Positions 45,370-56,818 of a stretch of DNA of 64,000 nt are shown in pieces (position 1 is the stretch's first letter; each line of letters starts with the position of its first letter). This DNA is from Plantago ovata (taxonomy: Eukaryota > Streptophyta > Magnoliopsida > Lamiales > Plantaginaceae). A program made the position numbers and the translations under genes. The notes under the pieces are model-generated. The model saw only the letters and a program-made list of their open reading frames with translations. It ran no database searches and was not told where the DNA came from. The DNA is taken from NCBI GenBank assembly GCA_028274465.1, contig CM051457.1:31345313-31409312 (forward strand), written 5' to 3'.

Positions 45370-45454
45370 ACCCTCCACTCATTCAATATCTATCTCACTC
45401 ACTCACATTGTCATTCACATACACACAACACTACACACCCTTAAGAAAACAAAG

Positions 45455-45793
45455 ATGGCGGCAGCAAAGTCACTTCCCCTCCTCTTCCTCACCATCCTGA
45501 TCTCCATTTTGTGTGTTGCGAATGCGGCACGCAACATGGTGGGTAGTTATAAGCCCATTAAGAACCTTTCCGACCCATACGTGGTGGAGATCGCTCAGTT
45601 CACAGTGAAGGAACACAACGTAAAGGCGAAGACTAGTTTGGTGTTCTTGAATGTCATCAACGGTGAAAGCCAGGTTGTTGATGGCACAAATTATAAGCTT
45701 CAGATCAAAGCCAAGGCGCAACCGCAGACTTACGAGGCAGTTGTTTACGACAAGCCGGTGGCTAAACTTCGGGAGTTGATTTCATTCAAATAA
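45455..45793 (+). CDS. secreted phytocystatin, copy 4 (112 aa)
   Basis: Intact copy very close to copy 1. Signal peptide at about residues 1-24. The N-terminal strand has M-V-G-S-Y, the helix E-I-A-Q-F-T-V-K-E-H-N (Ala to Thr against copy 1), the first loop Q-V-V-D-G, and the second-loop region D-K-P-V-A-K-L-R-E-L, again without the usual Trp and with Val where copies 1-3 have Glu. It ends I-S-F-K. The substitutions in the helix and second loop are unique to this copy. Confidence 0.9.
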   Translation: MAAAKSLPLLFLTILISILCVANAARNMVGSYKPIKNLSDPYVVEIAQFTVKEHNVKAKTSLVFLNVINGESQVVDGTNYKLQIKAKAQPQTYEAVVYDKPVAKLRELISFK

Positions 45794-46029
45794 AATGCCA
45801 TTTACTGATGATGTAGTAATAATAGTTATATTTTGAAATATCAATTATTAACCGTTGTGTGTTTTAGTTTATATACCTATCTTCTGTCTGATGTTCCATT
45901 GTTAAAATCAAAGTGATCATTATGATTTTTTTTTTAAACGGCAAAATTTTATTAATGCAAAAAATTATAAAGAAAAATTTGTTACGGAAAAACCACAACC
46001 AAAATTATACTCTAAAATTGTTAATTATG

Positions 46030-46560
46030 CAATGCGGACCGTAGAGGCGCAAAACAAGTTTAGGAAACTTCCGAACGTATAGTATAGTGATTTTCCTGTA
46101 ATGGTCCCCTGCCCGATTACAACTACAAGATTCAACAAAATACAACCAACCCAAATAAAGTTAACAATCCCAAAACCATAATATATAGCACAGCAATACA
46201 TGCGATCTGAATATATAATAAGCCCAGAATCCAAACCAGAGCCATTTCGTTCACTGCTCGCTGCAAACAACAACAACATGAGCTCCTCAACCCCAACAGT
46301 TAATAGGAATCATCAACCAAGAGGAAACTGTAGCAATACGCCAATACCACCCTTCCGTTTTAACCAATGCCAAATAACATATTTTATTATATTTTATTCC
46401 ATATCAGTTGGCGTTGTGACAATACCCTTAAAAATCAAGTCGTTACGAGATTTCTAAATACACCACAGCGTAACGTGAATTACTATAACCTTTACTATAT
46501 CATTCTGATCATTCGACACCAAAATCTTGCCACCGATCAACTCCAGAACAGAATTACAAT
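46030..46560 (-). pseudogene. left part of the second zf-RVT remnant segment, split by an insertion
   Basis: Aligns with 43700-44250 ('cgtagaggcgcaaaa', 'ccgatcaactccagaacag', 'attacaattaatg'). The alignment stops precisely at 46565 and resumes at 56819, so the two parts were one segment before a 10.25-kb insertion. No intact coding sequence remains. Confidence 0.75.
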
Positions 46561-46565
46561 TAATG

Positions 46566-46955
46566 TGTTGGAATATTTTTTAATATTTCAAAAACATTTT
46601 AATTAGTAAAACCAATCTCTATTTGTTTTAACTACTTTAACTTTGTCCATCTATAAGCACACGTTTTTGTTATCTCCAATTGTTAGTAACGTCTATTTCT
46701 AGTATAAAAATACTCTGTCAAAGTTGTTAAGAAGACGGTTCATTGACTGAAGAGTAAGAAGAATGGGTCTTGTATTGCAAATAATGAAGCGTATAAATAT
46801 GAGGGAGAAAGATAAAACAACAGAGAAGAGAATCAGCTGCCAACTCATACTCCTCAACCAATCAGAAGGCTGCCCAGCTTCATTATTTTGGGTAGTCCAT
46901 TCTCCTTCTCTTCCGATTATCCGGCAACCAAACGGGAATTGCGTATTCCCCAACA
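46566..46955. repeat. candidate LTR (390 bp) at the left edge of the 10-kb insertion
   Basis: Begins TGTTGGAATATT and ends ATTCCCCAACA, again a TGTTGG/CCAACA pair. A TATAAAAAT box is at about 46704, followed by a region that could hold transcription initiation. No primer-binding site follows at 46956 and no second copy was found near the right edge. It may instead be a solo LTR sharing its left end with the larger insertion. Confidence 0.4.
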
Positions 46956-47154
46956 ATAATTATCCCCCTTTTATCCCCCAAACCAAACGCGTCCTATTTG
47001 TTTTGCTTTATGTCTATGAGATAATGTGTAATTCTAGTAGGCGCTCATTTGGTTCTGAAAATGCATGGTACCTCCGTCCGAGAAAACTTTACCCATTTTG
47101 ACTTTTTCTGGTTAACAGTTTTTTACTTTAATCACAAATTAATCTTAAATTGTA

Positions 47155-47457
47155 CTACCTCCGTCCAACACAAAGCTTCTCATATGCATTTTGGTCAACA
47201 AAATAAGGTTTGTGTATTAGTTAAATGGAAAAATAATAAAGAATGGAAAATGATTGATAGTGGGTATTATTTAAATGTATTAAGAGTAAAGAATGAATAA
47301 GAAATAGATAGTGGGTTGGTAAAGTTGTAAATATGATTGTATTATAAGGGTAGTTGTTAAGTTGAGTAGAGGATCCACTTTCCATAAATAGAAATGGGAA
47401 ACTTCCATTTGGACTACAAAAATAGAAAGTGGGAAATATTGGACCGGACGGAGGGAG
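47155..47457. mobile_element. Stowaway-type MITE (303 bp)
   Basis: Ends are CTACCTCCGTCC and GGACGGAGGGAG, the Stowaway (Tc1/mariner) inverted repeat, flanked by TA on both sides (47153-47154 and 47458-47459). It has no coding capacity. A partial second Stowaway-like end (TACCTCCGTCCGAG) lies at about 47070, with a possible partner 'aatacggagta' at about 47580, suggesting one MITE nested in another. Confidence 0.8.
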
Positions 47458-47882
47458 TAATAGTAAAATATATAACAAAATTATATTATGAAACTTTACT
47501 TTCTAAATTTTCATTATGTAATTTTGTTATATATTTTCCTATTACAATTTTAGAGTAATTTGTAGTCAGAGTCGAAAATAAATACGGAGTAAGTAATTTA
47601 CAATTGTCCATATTCCATTACTGTGTTTCACTGGAAATAAGTAATTTACAATTTTGAACACAAATTAATGAATGAAAATGAATCGTCATCTGTATGCAAC
47701 GTTTGTTGTGCTTTGGCTATTGCAGCAGGCGTGGTTAGATAACATTTGCATTGGAAATATGGAATACCGACGAATTTGCTACGAATCGACAAAGGCAACC
47801 CAAACTGTGACAATTCTCCCCTCGGTGGAAGTATGGAACTCGTTTGGGAATGCTAGTCCGGAAAATTTAAAATTAGCTCAAA

Positions 47883-48080
47883 CAGGGGCGTATCCAAGAT
47901 TTAGAAATTAGGGGGACGAAATTATACATACATGAGTTTTTAAAGGTTTGGTGGGGCCAAAACTTCAAAAATCAAGTGTATTATCTATAAAAAATTGAAA
48001 AATCATAAATACTACATATAAAAAAAAATTCAAAAGTTTTGGAGGGGGGACGCCCCCACCTACCCCGCCCCTGGGTCCTG
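47883..48080. mobile_element. hAT-type MITE (198 bp) with 8-bp target duplication
   Basis: Starts CAGGGGCGTATCC and ends CGCCCCTGGGTCCTG. AGCTCAAA flanks it at 47875-47882 and 48081-48088. The CAGGGGCG terminus and 8-bp duplication are typical of plant hAT elements. It interrupts a plus-strand open frame (47672-47880, unrecognised) whose frame could continue on the far side. Confidence 0.75.
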
Positions 48081-48088
48081 AGCTCAAA

Positions 48089-49147
48089 CAAGACCCCACC
48101 CTAGTAAACTTCTAATTTGAAGAAATTTAAGTAATATAGTAGTACTCAAAATTTCCAATTTTTTTTTTTAATATATAGTACTCTCTTCGTTTCATTTTGA
48201 GCTTTCTAATTAACTTTTTATTTTTAGAACTTTGACTCTACATTACACCTACATTATACAACCATAAAATAAAATAAATTATACTATAATTTTTTTAAAA
48301 TTCAAAACAAACTTTCAAAATCACATAACTTTGAGGAAGAAAAAAGCAAATTAAAAACAAAATAAAATTAAAACTCAAATAAGAAAAAATAAAAGTAGCT
48401 ATTTAATAGAATTTGACTAAAATACTAAGGTTTTTGAATTATAGAGATTAGATTATTATTGGTGGATCAATTCTCAATCATTCATTGAATGTTAATGACG
48501 AGGATGCAAGATTTAAATAATGAAAAATTTAATATTTGAAAAGAGTATCCATAATAACCAAAAAGGTTGAAATAAGACCATATAGAAATTTGTTAGTTAC
48601 GAACAAATTCAAAATCTTTGTAGACAGAACTAATTATTAAATCTCGCCCGTGGAGTGCGAATGAAATCCAATACATAAATTCGTTATCAGAATAAAAGAA
48701 AAATTATTGTATCACTCGAGTTATATAGGAATTGCTATGTCCAAGAGTAAGAATAACGATGTCTGCATTACCTACTAGTTTGGTTTAAAGAGACTAAGAG
48801 AACTCGGTTACTATTAGACTACATGCCAAAGTATAACGGTCTGTTTGGAGCTCCATTTTAATAGACAATTTTAGGGATGGGGTTGAAACGTAAATGGTAC
48901 CAATTTTTCAGATGAGTAAAAATTTGTATTTATCCATGTTAAGTGGAGCTTAAAATGACAAAACTATTTTAGAGCGTGAGATGACAAAGCCAAAGTTAAA
49001 TGTTAGAGGCATTTTTTGGTCATTATATATGTTGTCTCTAATTCTCAGTTGAGTTGTTTTAATGGAATTCCCAAGTTCAAGAGTAAGAATAACAAGGTAT
49101 TCATTACCTAAAATAGAATAGGCAGGATAACAGAACATATCATATTT
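48089..49147. other. intergenic, no supported gene
   Basis: AT-rich sequence without a recognisable gene. 'gtactctcttcgtttcattttgag' at about 48179-48202 resembles a decayed Stowaway end. The left TTT target copy of the following CACTA element is at 49145-49147. Confidence 0.4.
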
Positions 49148-50496
49148 CACTACAACAAATTAGACTTTATACAACACTTTCTTTTACCACGGTTTCATAT
49201 GTGTGGTGTAAACTCTCATATACCACGCTTTTCGTCCTATATACTACGGTTTCAAACCGTGCTATATAAATTGAGAAAAACCCATTTAAATCTAACGTCC
49301 TGAGGTGTATTTCCAAAACTAAGCCCAAGTTTCATAAAGTTCGGCGGTATATTCATAATTACATATAATGTTTGGATCGTTTTGCAAATTATACAGATAA
49401 TTAAATCTAAATAGAAACAAAATTTTGTTTAAACGACTCAGTCGTCCACTCTTCCTCATCTCGAGCTCGAAGGCCTCCCTCCCATGGCGTCTAATAAAGC
49501 TCTCGTCGATGATTCCCCGATTAATCCATTCTAGGTAACATTCCGATTCCTTCATTCATTTTCCCTCAATATTAAAGCTTATCAAATCCTTGTGTTTGTC
49601 TATTTCGCTCGATTTTGGCATCTCTTAAAATTAGGGTTCCGAAACTGAAGCTATTGGATACGATGATGAACTGGATTTATGCTTTCTGTCAGTGAAACTA
49701 TGTAATTCCTCTACGCTTTTTGCCATTCATTTAACATGCGTGTATATTGAATCATATGAATTTAGTGTACGGATAATGACTCTTAATGTTGGATCATATC
49801 AGTTGTGCTTCCTCCTAAATGTGAGTAATAGGCAAGTCAGGAAAGTTAAATAATTGAAAATGATACTAAGCATGTGGTTTATTTTAGTAAATCATGTCTT
49901 GTGTTCATTCATCTCCATTTTCGTATTTCCGTAGGTTATGAATGATGTAGCTAACAAGATATTTCAAAAGTTGGATCAAAATTGGATGTTCTGGAGGCTA
50001 ATCAAGAGTTTTTCAGGTTATGTTTGTGTTTATTCTCAGATAGCCTTACCTGATCTGCCGTGCTGAATTTAGATAGAACCTTTTCTGGTTTTCATTTTAG
50101 ATTAAATGGAGTCAATAAAGAAGCTTAAGGAGAACTGGAGAAGTGGACTATGAATCAACAAAAGAATACCTCTAATGGAGAGGTAATCTGGTTAGTTATT
50201 GTACTGTCTAATGTCATTGTGTAACCTTTGTTGCATTGCTGAATATGGAGAGGTAATCTGGTTAGTTACTCTTGGATTCCTGCTTCTGTCTGATTCACAA
50301 ACAAGTTAATACACGTAGAAAGAGATGTTTGAGATGGTAAACTTATAGTGTCACTTGACATTGCGGTGCTACCTTTTTTATGAATGTTTTTTATTCTGAA
50401 AATTTGTTAGTTTTTAATAATTTATTGTATGTTCTTGTAGGATTATTGCCAGAGTGATGACATATTTCTTGTATTATGATCAGCATGAAAGAATGG

Positions 50497-50565
50497 GGAC
50501 ACTTGGAATCGAGTCTTTTGAGGTTAGTTCACCTTGAGCAAGAACTCAACAGAGCTAGACAACAG
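50497..50565 (+). pseudogene. captured exon fragment of a TGA-type bZIP transcription factor
   Basis: An open stretch reads L-E-S-S and then L-E-Q-E-L-N-R-A-R-Q-Q, followed directly by a GT donor. This matches the junction of the leucine zipper and downstream helix in plant TGA (group D) bZIP proteins, where L-E-Q-E-L-x-R-A-R-Q-Q is conserved and is also an exon end. The basic region and the DOG1 domain are absent. Inside CACTA element 3. Confidence 0.7.
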
Positions 50566-51353
50566 GTAGAGAAGATATATCTTTTCATTTATGATATTCT
50601 ATTGAAATATGTGACAGTTTGGTTGGTAATCTACGGTAAGGTATGCTTATTGTTGCAACTACTGCAATATGGGGTCATATGGAACCATAAATTCAGGTTT
50701 CTTCCTGTTCCTGAAAATTTGAAGTTATTCGCACCTAAATTTTAGAGCAATCTGAGTTTTTCCTTTATTTGGAATACTGTGGATGGTTGTCCCTTACATA
50801 TGAATGTCTTAATTTCAGGTTTCTGGAAATAGATTAGTAACTATAGATTGGCTTGTAACTACTACAAGAGTTCCTTTGGTAAGAGTTCAATTTTATTTTC
50901 CAGGAAAGGCAACCGTCCAATTGTATGACTTAAGAGCAGCTGTACTGGCTGGGTGTTTCATGTTTGCAGAGTGTACCTGGCCAATCTTGGAATTCTGGAA
51001 GTCATAAAGCTCATTAGCAAGGTATATATTGAACCCCCTTATATGTATTCACGAATACTCTCATTTATGAATATCTCTCCGCACTTGTCTGAAGAATAAC
51101 TAGCAATGTGTTGACCTGATTTATTTTCTCTAGGTAAAATTTTGTTTTGGTGCTTTAGGTCTTGTTGCATGATTGTTTACGAGTCGATGGATTTATCCAA
51201 CGAAGGGAATGCTACGAGAGAGAAGGAGATGTCTCAGTAACTACATGGACGTCAAACTTGAAAGGAGGTGAAATAATTGGTATGTTGCTTCCTTTTGTTG
51301 GTTTTTTGTAAGTGTCTTGTAAACATTCAATTATCTAGTGTTTTCCCATATTC

Positions 51354-51700
51354 TGTCAGGTCTGGGAGGTCAAGGCTGCTGATCTTACTATCAGTCCTGT
51401 TTATCGTGCTGCAGTTGGTCTGTGGATTGATAAGGTACCATTCAATATTTTCACTCTGAAGCATATGATTTCCAGGTGCAGTTGGTCATGTTTGAGTTAA
51501 TATAGACCTTGCTGATAGGTTGCAGATAAATTATTGTCAATCTCTTGTACTTTATAGGCAATGAATTTTCAGTTTCCAAATCACTTTAAGCTTCACAATT
51601 CTCTTCATCTTTTTCTTTTTATTTCCTTTTCACCAATAAGGGAGATTCGCTGCGTTTTCCACGTTTGGTTCGTGTCAGAGATGATAAGAATCCTGCATGA
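51354..51700 (+). pseudogene. captured two-exon fragment of DNA ligase 1
   Basis: After an AG acceptor at about 51354 the frame reads V-W-E-V-K-A-A-D-L-T-I-S-P-V-Y-R-A-A-V-G to a GT donor at 51435. A second block at 51641-51700 reads S-L-R-F-P-R-L-V-R-V-R-D-D-K-N-P and then stops. Both are hallmarks of the C-terminal OB-fold part of plant ATP-dependent DNA ligase 1, and the intron between them is preserved. The copy therefore came from genomic DNA, not from mRNA. The catalytic lysine domain is absent. Inside CACTA element 3. Confidence 0.75.
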
Positions 51701-53066
51701 AGTTTTGTAGCTGAACATTCTCTTGTCTTGATTATCTACAGAAACACTAATACACTATCATGCTTGGTCCATCTGAAAAGTTTGTCAGACGATAATTAAG
51801 TTGAACCAGGTTCTGCCATCTTGTTAAGACCAGGCACTGGTCCATACCATGACTTGTAAGTTGCTAACATGGTAACTAGACTGAAGAAAATGTGTTTGGA
51901 GTTTGTGTAGTTAAGTTGGTTGATGATAACATGAATTTGGATTTTCGGTTTCCCTGAGAGTCGAGGAGATGCTCTTATGCTTGAAGTGCAGGATGTGATG
52001 AAAAACATTCATGGTTATGCATCAATTCCAGTTTATTTACGTGTTCCAAATGTTTTCCTTGGTGAATTGTTGATAAAATGATGTGTTGGAGTTTGCAGTT
52101 TGCGTTACCCCTGTGGTTGGATGAGAGAACACGGATGGTTACCGGGAATCATTTTATGTTGACTGCTCAACAAGTGAATACCAAACTGAACAGAAGCAAC
52201 TTGAAGGATAGGAATCTGGCAGACACCCAGATCAGAAGTAGAAAGACTTGCCGTCTTTGTTTAGTGAAAATTTGTGAATTATCATGATTTTTGTGATGAG
52301 TGGTGGTGAAATGTGGATAAAAGTTGTACTTTGGATATAAACAACAATTTTTATGTTCAACGTTTGAATCCTTAATAAATATAGCATATATTTATTGTTG
52401 TTATTATTATTATTATTATTATTATTAATAGATTATTTTTAAAAAATTATTACTATTTTTTTTTTGTTTCTGGGCAGATTTTATACCACGCTTTTTAAGC
52501 GTGGTAAATAGCATATACCACGCTTCTGACTATATACCACGGTTATCATGCGTCCCAAAAGCGTTTATACGACGGGCGTTTTGTGCCTATTTCTTTTACC
52601 ACGGCCTTTTAGTTTATACCACGCTTTTTTGTTTATACCACGCTTTTTTGTTATATACCACGCTTTTAAAGTGTGGTATAAAGCCTTAAGTGTTGTAGCG
52701 TTTGTTGATAAATGCAAAATTGTATCGATACGATTTTGGTTGTGTATTTTGATTAATTGAATTGTTTCTTTTTTAATTGTTGTAGAAAACTTTTGTAGAT
52801 GTCTCTCCAAGTATTCATTGAAATTTTGTCAAACAGGAGGATTGCCTCTAATAAAGAATTGAAGCCGCGGCCAGAGCTCTGCCTCTGAATTTGAGGGAGA
52901 CCGTGATTTAGTAATTAACGAGATTAATTAACTCTTTTCCAAGAAATCTAAAACCGATTTGTAAACCTTTTTGTGTCTCAGTATCTAAAGGGCCATAGCA
53001 CTCAATAATAGGGTTAGATTGCTCATCCACTATCCAGAGGCTGAACATTCCAGAGACACAGCCAAT

Positions 53067-56000
53067 ATGCTCACCTCGACATCAATTCAATCGAGGGAAG
53101 ACAAAGTTGTTGCGTTATTGAAGGTAACTGCAGCAGCCGCCGATGATAATAAGGGGGCGCCCACGGAAGAAGAATCAACGGAGGAGTCCAGAACACGAAA
53201 TATCGAAGAGGATTCGGATTCCGATGATGATTCCCATGAGAATCTAGAAAAGTATTATTATGATTCTTACTCTTCTTCTGATTATGAAGAAGAAACACAA
53301 CAGTCTACCAAAGAAGAAGAAGAAGATGATGCTAGCATCACTGAAGCTGATTACGGCAATGAGCCCAAGGTCAAACTTTTTAATGAGCTTAGAAAGGAAA
53401 TCACAGATGAACATCTTATGATCCAGATGAGTATGGAACATAGGCTTTCTCGTGCCCAAAAGCTCAAGTTAATACCCCAGCTACGCAAATACTTGTTCTC
53501 TGTCACCGAGAGTCAGGTATATTTTATTTATTTTTAATTATGTACAGATTTTTATTTTTAAAATTTTGTTTATTATGCAATAGAACTGTATGTTTTTTTT
53601 GTTTTTTTTTTGGAAGTATGTATCTTTGTTGTTTTTATTTTTTTTTTTTTTTTTTATTTTGAAGTATGTTAAAATTTATTGAAACCCAAAATGTACAAAG
53701 TAAGAGGGGCAGCCCCCAATACATTGGTTATTATGCAATAGAACTGTATGTTTGTTGTTTTCATTTGTGGTTATTATAGAAATAAGTTTGAACTAATATA
53801 TGTATAAAAAGTAAGTAAGCCCCATAATGAGCACCCAACACACACACACACATCTAACAAGAAAAATATTATCTATTTTGAAATTTAAGTTCTTTTACCA
53901 AGAACAAATTATATTAGGTTTAATGTTGATTGACAGTCTTTTGGATTTAAACTTGTTTGTTCCTGTTTTGTGTATCTCTTCTTGTGCCAATAATGTCAGT
54001 TCCACTACTACTTGACACGTTAACCTCCGAGGAATATGTTAAGAACTTATCTCTAGTGTGTAAGTGTTCTTATACTAGAATTTTGGATTACTTTTGTATA
54101 ACTTGGATTGTTAAGTGTTTACTACCTACCCTTTCTGTTAACTTGTATGCATGTCATGTCAAGCAGGGATTTGAATGTGATTACTTCACTCGTTCTGTAT
54201 GTGGAGTTACTTCATATGTTCCAAGACAGTACGTGATTGACCAGCGCGATAAATATCCAGAAGCCTACAGCCATTACATGTACATGGCTAATCTCGCTCT
54301 CAAGGATTATAACAAAAAAGAGGTACGGTGTGTATTTTATACATACATGCAGCTACCATATGCTATTTCTGCATTGAAGATAAAACGAATTATGTAAAAG
54401 ACAAGCTCATTTTACTACACATGCAGCTAGCCTATGCTTGTCTTGTTCAATTAATTGTATGTTTATTACTCCACATATTATGGTATTGTAATATCTATGT
54501 AGATTGAAAAATCGAGAAGACCATACATTGTCAGATTTGCTACTGTGTTTGTTACTACTATTGTTTCATTATAGGATACTAAATCCGTTTCAAAAATTTT
54601 TTTATAGGATACTAAATTCATGTTCAATTCAGATTGTCATGCTTCTCCCATTAAGTCCCAACAAAACTCATCAATATACTTCTGCAGGTAGACATTAGAA
54701 TTTACAATGTTGACATTTTTATCGAGCTAACGAAAAAAAATAGAGGCTGCATGACTTTGATGTTATGATGTGTAAAGTAATTAAGAACAAGATTTGTTAG
54801 GACACTGTATTTACTGCATCGTACTGTGCTGTTTTTTCTCTTTTCTAATTTGATTCACATTTTAGAAGTTTCTTGTATTGTAGTATGTATCTACGTACTT
54901 CACCTTACAGATTATGCACGGGCGGTTTAGTTGAGAAACCATTTGACTGACTGATGGTGCAGATTGCAGCATAGTGATAATTAAGACAAACACTGAAATA
55001 ACAGATTCTGAGCTAATATATCTCGCCTTACAATAGTTTTGGATAGACTATGAATGGATTTGCTTCTGAATATGACTGTGTATTTGAGATGTCTAGATCT
55101 ACATGGCCTGCTAATAGTATTATTTTCTTCAATGGAAGTTTCAGCATGGTTGGTGATTGAAGTGTACTGAATTATCCCAAAGTCTGTTTGAGGTCATTTT
55201 TTTTTCTTCTTATCAGCTAGATTGTGTTTTGCACAACGTACTGAATGAAGTGTACTGAATTATCCCAAAGGCTGCATGTTGGAAGTTTGTTATGTTTCTT
55301 ACATTTTATGGTATTATGTTGTATATGTCTCTACGTTGAAAGATAGAACTAGAAGACACACTCATTCTTATATACATGCAGCTAACCTATGCTAATTCTA
55401 CTCGATTAATTTCTTTCTCCAACACTACAACTAAATCTTTTTGTATCTACAGGCAACTGGATTTAAGCTCTCGGATATCAAGAAGGTGAATGTAACCCAG
55501 TCGATGTGGGATTGTTACAAAATTACGTTCACTGCGTCTTCAGGTTTGACAAAGGATACTTTCCGAGCCCATGTATGGTACAGCCCACTTGAACAAATAT
55601 TTGAACTCGGGTGCTGTGGTTGTACTATTATACCTGATAGCACGGTTAAGAATGATGACTTATTGGCGGAAGAACCAATTGCTGGCTGTGAGAAATTGGA
55701 CCCCGTGCTAGTCATCTCAAATCTGAAGGCTCTCAGGGATGACGAGCTATGGGAAAAGATCAAGAATTACCGCCCTTCCGCCAAGAAAAAAGAAAAGCTA
55801 TTGACTCAAGTTCGTAACTATTTTGATTCTGTTGTCGAGAAAAAGGTAAAAATAATCTGACTCCATTAATTCAATTAGTTTACTCTTGAATATTGAATTT
55901 CTATCTTAGGTTGTTCATTTTGATTTAATATTTAGGGATACAAAATCAGTACCTATCCTGGTCACATACCGGGTGTGACTGATTTGAAGCCAAGAGAAAA

Positions 56001-56430
56001 GATAACACTCATCGGGAACCGTTATGGAGAGTGCATAGACCACTTAAAGTTTATGGCCAAGTTGGGACTGGATTATTACTTGAATGTGGTACGTAAGATG
56101 TTGCTACTAGCTAGTATTGTGTTTGATTAATCTCTTTCTTAAGTACTTACAAAAGAGATCGATCCAGGTAGTAAAACTAAATTAATATGTTGATGGATTG
56201 TTTTGCAGAGTGGCGAGCCTAGGGAGAAGTACTGGTCTCTGAGTATGAAGAATGCTAACGTGTGGAAGGAAGAATCCAGCCGTTTGCATATATATTATCT
56301 CACCTTTTTATGTTTGGCGCATCCTAGACCTAGCGGTGTGATGTATTATCCGCGTGTATATTTTCAAGCCAAGGTGTTTGAAAAAAATGGCGATATAGAA
56401 GTCGACTCCTGCACGAAGGTCGAAGGTTGA
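53067..56430 (+). CDS. protein with two cystatin-like domains and an acidic N-terminus (5 exons, 457 aa)
   Basis: Exons 53067-53516, 54167-54322, 55453-55845, 55936-56088 and 56209-56430; GT-AG introns all in phase 0, joined frame open to the TGA at 56428-56430. Residues 1-150 are Glu/Asp/Ser-rich with short poly-acidic runs, and no signal peptide is visible, so it is probably cytosolic or nuclear. From exon 2, A-N-L-A-L-K-D-Y-N-K-K-E, then C-Y-K-I-T-F-T-A-S and F-R-A-H-V-W-Y give a helix-plus-strands order. It resembles plant cystatin-like (cystatin/monellin, UPF0725/DUF626-like) domains. A second, similar domain follows in exons 4-5 (A-K-L-G-L-D-Y-Y-L-N-V, Y-Y-L-T-F-L-C-L, V-Y-F-Q-A-K-V-F). 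No QxVxG loop is seen, so protease inhibition is not implied. It lies wholly inside the 10-kb insertion. The fold assignment is by eye. Confidence 0.62.
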
Positions 56431-56479
56431 GCGTTTACTCAGTGATGTTGGTGAATACTATTTCATATTTATGTTTTCG

Positions 56480-56513
<34 letters not shown>

Positions 56514-56818
56514 GAAGACAATTTGGAAGTGGATTTTCTTTTCTTATTGTTTTCTGGCCGTATAAAGTATAAACCTTTTTACTTGTCAAAATTACTTGTG
56601 GTTTCATTTGGTTCTAAGAATATTTTACTTTGGGCTAAATCTTTATTTCTACTGAGTCAATGATATCCGGTTTATAAACCGAAGAGTGCGTTTAATCCTG
56701 TGAGGAGTTCGACCGTTAGGCGAATAATCCTTTAGGAAAAATGCGCAATTGCATAACTCGCACTATTGGTGGTTTCGTTAATGTTTATTTGTTTGCATCT
56801 ACCCAGATTTTTCCAACA
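56431..56818 (+). other. 3' flank of the two-domain gene up to the insertion edge
   Basis: Contains an ATT/TAT trinucleotide run (about 56484-56514) and no gene. TGTTGGTGAATAC at 56438 lies 381 bp from the right edge, close to the candidate LTR length, but the rest does not resemble 46566-46955, so it is not called an LTR. Confidence 0.4.

Larger units (their letters stand above)
49148..52700 (+). mobile_element. CACTA element 3, both ends present, 3,553 bp, carrying gene fragments
   Basis: The left terminus is CACTACAACAAATTAGAC. The right terminus, read on the opposite strand, is CGCTACAACACTTAAGG, the same repeat with CACTA mutated to CGCTA. The flank TTT is duplicated (49145-49147 and 52701-52703), the 3-bp duplication of the superfamily. 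Subterminal arrays of 'taccacgctt' and its complement occupy about 49170-49270 and 52480-52680. No transposase is present. The interior has exon-like blocks with GT/AG borders, including fragments of a TGA-type bZIP factor and of DNA ligase 1, so it is a Pack-CACTA that has captured host gene pieces. Confidence 0.82.
46566..56818. mobile_element. 10,253-bp insertion with LTR-retrotransposon-like ends and a 5-bp target duplication, containing a gene
   Basis: The left end is TGTTGG (46566) and the right end CCAACA (56813-56818), a perfect 6-bp inverted terminal pair with TG...CA. TAATG at 46561-46565 is repeated at 56819-56823. The paralogous uninterrupted site at about 44243-44247 has a single TAATG between the same flanks ('attacaattaatgaggcgtc'). 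These are the signs of an LTR-retrotransposon-type integration. The interior has no gag-pol that I recognise. Instead it holds a possible LTR at the left, two MITEs, a complete CACTA element and a five-exon cystatin-like gene. A clear second LTR was not found. What mobilised it is unknown. Confidence 0.55.

Noticed and set aside
53827..54397. Plus-strand open frames around 53.8-54.4 kb as separate genes
   Set aside because: They are intron sequence flowing into exon 2 of the two-domain gene; only 54,167-54,322 is supported as coding.
56438..56818. Right-hand LTR of the 10-kb insertion (starts TGTTGG, 381 bp long)
   Set aside because: Apart from the first six bases and CCAACA end it does not resemble the candidate left LTR at 46,566-46,955, and it contains the 3' flank of a gene.
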